This document shows positions 4,738 to 6,808 of a stretch of 6,808 bases of DNA, one piece after another. Each line of letters starts with the position of its first letter. Positions within the stretch are counted from its first letter, which is position 1. A program made the position numbers and the translations under genes. Source of the DNA: Clostridiales bacterium (lineage in GTDB: Bacteria; Bacillota_A; Clostridia; Saccharofermentanales; Saccharofermentanaceae); contig JAGCGE010000060.1 of the NCBI GenBank assembly GCA_017649745.1, positions 1 to 6,808 on the forward strand, in the 5' to 3' direction. Below the pieces are notes generated by a model, which made no database searches, was not told where the DNA came from, and saw only the letters and a list, made by a program, of their open reading frames with translations.

Positions 4738-5148
4738 ATGAACAAGAAATATAACGTAATCAAATACGTTGTTATATTTATATCCGGTGCTGTAATTTAT
4801 ATGGGACTGGAAATGCTATGGCGAGGTTATACCCATTGGACAATGGGATTAGTCGCTGGAATTGCTACGATATTGATTGGTTTGATTAACGAAATCTTTC
4901 CAAAGGATACCCCTCTAATGGTTCAAGCACCAATTGCTTCATTAATCATTACAGAATTAGAGTACATCTCCGGAGAGATACTGAACGTACACCTGGGTCT
5001 CAATATATGGGATTATTCTCAAATGCCTTTTAACGTGGACGGCCAGGTATGCTTACCAGCATCACTCTTTTGGATGATTATAGGCTTAATCGCTGTATGG
5101 TTAGACGATATTATAAGAGCGCAGTTTAATCTAATGGAAACGAAGTAA
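4738..5148 (+). CDS. Four-helix membrane protein, CmpB-like ('putative ABC transporter type IV') family; holin candidate
   Basis: The 136-residue protein has four hydrophobic segments at about residues 9-27, 36-55, 61-81 and 105-124, with a short basic N-terminus (MNKKYNVIK) and a polar C-terminus (RAQFNLMETK). It carries a recognisable signature: RGYTHWTMG (29-37), INEIFP (50-55), then IWDYSQMPFN (90-99) and GQVCLPASLFW (102-112). This pattern is typical of the small membrane proteins labelled CmpB-like or ABC-transporter type IV (Pfam ABC_trans_CmpB) that are widespread in Clostridia and recur in their phages. No transport partner (ATPase) is present, so the transporter label is probably misleading. 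In a phage late region containing a peptidoglycan hydrolase, a small multi-span membrane protein is a reasonable holin candidate. The family is fairly sure and the lysis role is inference. The gene sits tightly between two terminators. Confidence 0.8.
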   Translation: MNKKYNVIKYVVIFISGAVIYMGLEMLWRGYTHWTMGLVAGIATILIGLINEIFPKDTPLMVQAPIASLIITELEYISGEILNVHLGLNIWDYSQMPFNVDGQVCLPASLFWMIIGLIAVWLDDIIRAQFNLMETK

Positions 5149-5212
5149 TCAACCAATAAATATAAAACAACTGACTACAGTGGTTACAAAATCAGTTACA
5201 AACTTTCCTAAG

Positions 5213-5247
5213 AAATATGAATGCACACCTAGTGCATTCATATTTTT
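5213..5247 (+). terminator. Intrinsic terminator after the membrane-protein gene
   Basis: AAATATGAATGCAC (5213-5226) and GTGCATTCATATTT (5232-5245) are perfect reverse complements (14 bp) around the 5-base loop ACCTA. A T-run (5243-5247) completes a rightward terminator. The A residues of the left arm make it plausibly bidirectional. It lies 64 bases after the stop at 5148 and 46 bases before the next start. An ORF reading through it from GTG 5180 is spurious. Confidence 0.85.
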
Positions 5248-5262
5248 CGGTGTGGACACCAA

Positions 5263-5270
5263 TATAAATA
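5263..5270 (+). promoter_or_regulatory. Exact T4-late-type promoter box TATAAATA (candidate)
   Basis: TATAAATA, identical to the T4 late promoter consensus, lies between the terminator (ending 5247) and the fibre gene start (5294). With T4 geometry (box at about -13 to -6), transcription would start near 5276. That leaves a leader of about 18 bases holding the SD AAGGAAGTG. The same 8-mer occurs inside the fibre gene at 5866-5873, so chance matches do happen at this base composition. Confidence 0.4.
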
Positions 5271-5279
5271 TTTTATCAC

Positions 5280-5288
5280 AAGGAAGTG
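5280..5288 (+). promoter_or_regulatory. Ribosome binding site that fixes the start at 5294
   Basis: AAGGAAGTG ends 5 bases before ATG 5294. The frame stays open upstream to GTG 5180, but that extension would cross the terminator hairpin and has no SD, so the start at 5294 is chosen. Confidence 0.75.
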
Positions 5289-5293
5289 ATATT

Positions 5294-6154
5294 ATGGCTG
5301 AATTAGATGTTAAGGTATTGGCCGCTGATAATCAACGGAATATACCAGATTTAACTTTTGCGAAAATATCAGAATTCGAACAGATAGAGACAGTCAGTCC
5401 TACTGACTTTTTATTGGTTTCTGGTTTTAGAAACGGTGAAGAAATAACTCAGCGTATTCGTATTTCAGATATTAAAGAGCATTTTGATGAGAGCTTCTTA
5501 TCAATAGCAGCTCAGTGGTTCGCTCCTAGATTAGATGCACAGACATCTACTATACATTGGGATTTCTGCACTATAGCGGATAATGGTAATCAGGAAGGCG
5601 ATACAACTGCTGTACATCCTGTTTATCCTATAGATTTAATAGCGGCTATCGGTGATGTGTCTGATACTAAGAGTGGATTACTTCCTCCATCTTATAAAGC
5701 AGTACTTGACACATTAGGTCCTGTTACTACGGAGCATAATGGATTAATGACTGTGGCTGATAAGTCAAAGCTTGATAATATCGAAGCTAATGCTAATAAT
5801 TATGTATTACCAACTGCATCTACCAGTACACTTGGTGGTGTTAAGGTTGATGGAACTACTATTACTATAAATAATGGTGTTATTAGAGCCAATTCGGGTG
5901 CACCTGAGGCTGTTAGAATATCCATAGGGATTAGTGACTGGGATATCCAGACACATACAGTGAAAGTTAATACTCCTATAGATACAAATAAACTTAACAC
6001 AATTAATGTAGATGCTAATAGCTTAGATGAATGGATAAATTGTAGAGTTCATGCTATATTAGAAGACAGCACTGGAATAACATTTGCGTGTCAGAATGTT
6101 CCATCATCAACACTAAGCGCATTAGTGCTATCAACTGCAGTGAATATTGTATGA
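5294..6154 (+). CDS. Tail fibre / appendage protein with tandem collar-type repeats
   Basis: The 286-residue protein has a globular N-terminal region (about 1-120) of unknown fold, probably the virion attachment part. Two tandem copies of the phage fibre collar motif 'G-L-x-x-x-x-x-K-x-x-L-D' follow: SGLLPPSYKAVLDTL (127-141) and NGLMTVADKSKLDNI (149-163). Next is the linked segment YVLPTASTSTLGGVKVDG (170-187) with TITINNGVI (189-197). That order, GLMS-DKxKLDxI then Y-LP-A-LGGVK then a 'dGti..nnGvi' strand, is characteristic of tail fibre, baseplate-associated or appendage proteins of Firmicutes phages, which trimerise through such repeats. The C-terminal part (about 205-286) is a serine/threonine-rich beta region that may be the distal domain. 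ATG 5294 is chosen because of its SD. It is short for a full receptor-binding fibre, so it may be one piece of a multi-protein fibre with the next gene. The repeat-based class is fairly sure; the receptor and exact place on the virion are unknown. Confidence 0.7.
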   Translation: MAELDVKVLAADNQRNIPDLTFAKISEFEQIETVSPTDFLLVSGFRNGEEITQRIRISDIKEHFDESFLSIAAQWFAPRLDAQTSTIHWDFCTIADNGNQEGDTTAVHPVYPIDLIAAIGDVSDTKSGLLPPSYKAVLDTLGPVTTEHNGLMTVADKSKLDNIEANANNYVLPTASTSTLGGVKVDGTTITINNGVIRANSGAPEAVRISIGISDWDIQTHTVKVNTPIDTNKLNTINVDANSLDEWINCRVHAILEDSTGITFACQNVPSSTLSALVLSTAVNIV

Positions 6155-6160
6155 GGTGAT
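6154..6160 (+). promoter_or_regulatory. Ribosome binding site overlapping the previous stop codon
   Basis: AGGTGAT starts at the last base of the TGA stop (6152-6154) of the fibre gene and lies 5 bases before ATG 6166. The arrangement favours translational coupling. It is the only gene junction in the rightward set with no terminator. Confidence 0.75.
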
Positions 6161-6165
6161 TTGTT

Positions 6166-6808
6166 ATGAGTTTAATAAATCAACCTATGACACTACTTGG
6201 TAATGATGCGTCTGAATATGTAACATTCGACGATTTAACATATGAGAATGCATATGATATGGATGAAATTGTTGATCATATATACGCATTGGTTGGTAAT
6301 CCCTATACGAGGAACTTAATTCCGGGTATTGCCAGAACGTGTACGTTTGTACAAGCCGGAAAAAATTCGGCTGAAAATTCAGACCCATCATCTACAGGAG
6401 ATTTGGATCTGACAATTTCCGCATACTCGACAAGTTATTCGGGATTTCCGACAGATATAATAGCATTGGAATTTACCGGAATTAATAATACCATATTGGA
6501 TTCCATTGCTTCTATAAGTTTATCTGCAGAAGCACATGCACCACACGCAGAATTAACAATAGCTGCATATATTGGACCATCCATGCCATCTACAAATGAC
6601 AATAGATGGAAAAATATTGTATTTAATAATGAAATTAGTACCGATGGGGTTGTTAATGCTAGTTCTTCATTATTATGTGATTATCGATCTAATGGAAAAA
6701 TTTATCTTAAGATAGTGAATCATTCTATAGTAAATATGTGGGACACATCTTCCATGAATTTTATTTTAACTAGTTTATCAATTACGACTGAGGATAGAAT
6801 AGACAATC
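6166..6808 (+). CDS. Probable tail/fibre-associated protein, 3' end missing (runs off right edge)
   Basis: The frame is open from ATG 6166 through 214 codons to the right edge without a stop. The protein starts MSLINQPMTLLGNDASEYV. It has a short acidic, possibly helical segment (about 22-43, with YDMDEIVDHIY) and then a long serine/threonine/asparagine-rich region with alternating hydrophobic residues. Examples are LDLTISAYSTSYSGF (80-94) and AELTIAAYIGPSMP (128-141), which fit a beta-sandwich or other all-beta domain of the kind found in phage adhesion proteins. I recognise no specific family. Coupling to the collar-repeat gene through an SD that overlaps its stop codon suggests the two products are made together, probably for the same appendage. 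The start is well supported by AGGTGAT. Coding status is sure and function is inferred mainly from context. Confidence 0.75.
   Translation, partial: MSLINQPMTLLGNDASEYVTFDDLTYENAYDMDEIVDHIYALVGNPYTRNLIPGIARTCTFVQAGKNSAENSDPSSTGDLDLTISAYSTSYSGFPTDIIALEFTGINNTILDSIASISLSAEAHAPHAELTIAAYIGPSMPSTNDNRWKNIVFNNEISTDGVVNASSSLLCDYRSNGKIYLKIVNHSIVNMWDTSSMNFILTSLSITTEDRIDN

Noticed and set aside
5180..5293. N-terminal extension of the fibre protein from GTG 5180
   Set aside because: It has no SD and would run through a perfect terminator hairpin (5213-5247). ATG 5294 has a good SD.
5866..5873. TATAAATA inside the fibre gene as a promoter
   Set aside because: It lies in the middle of a coding region with no gene start nearby, so it is probably a chance match. 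It serves as a caution for the other boxes.

Overview
The window looks like part of the virion-morphogenesis region of a large tailed bacteriophage, probably a myovirus-type phage (or its prophage) of a low-GC Clostridia host such as a gut Lachnospiraceae. The anchors are a T4-type prohead protease (912-1784), a membrane-anchored coiled-coil glucosaminidase (2115-2930), a probable head-tail connector (3859-4602), a fibre-like protein with collar repeats (5294-6154), and a four-helix membrane protein of the CmpB-like type common in Clostridia and their phages (4738-5148). The host assignment is inferred from AT-rich composition, Gram-positive style ribosome binding sites (AAGGAGG, GAGGTGAT) and the 4738-5148 family. 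No integrase, tRNA, rRNA, IS element or CRISPR array was seen.

Layout. Positions 1-793 hold the 5' part of a leftward gene of unknown function that runs off the left edge. A 118-base divergent intergenic region separates it from the rightward set. That set is prohead protease, a 330-base structured non-coding stretch ending in an intrinsic terminator, the glucosaminidase, an unrecognised 242-residue protein with a strong Shine-Dalgarno site, the connector candidate, the four-helix membrane protein, the collar-repeat fibre protein, and a translationally coupled second probable tail/fibre protein that runs off the right edge.

Expression. Most rightward genes are separated by their own perfect hairpin: terminators at 1991-2029, 2942-2986, 3775-3816, 4680-4715 and 5213-5247, plus a T-tract-less hairpin at 1864-1896. 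Several short gaps after a terminator contain an AT-rich box resembling the T4 late promoter TATAAATA (860-867, 2036-2043, 5263-5270, and more weakly 3837-3844). This suggests gene-by-gene late transcription rather than one long operon. Only 5294-6154 and 6166-6808 are clearly joined, with the SD of the second overlapping the stop of the first.

Together the genes plausibly serve capsid maturation (protease), cell-wall penetration or lysis (glucosaminidase, possibly with the membrane protein as a holin candidate), head-tail joining (connector) and adsorption (fibre genes). Confident assignments are the protease, the glucosaminidase domain and the collar repeats. The connector, the lysis role of the membrane protein and the promoters are inferences. 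The leftward gene and the 3023-3751 gene have no assigned function.
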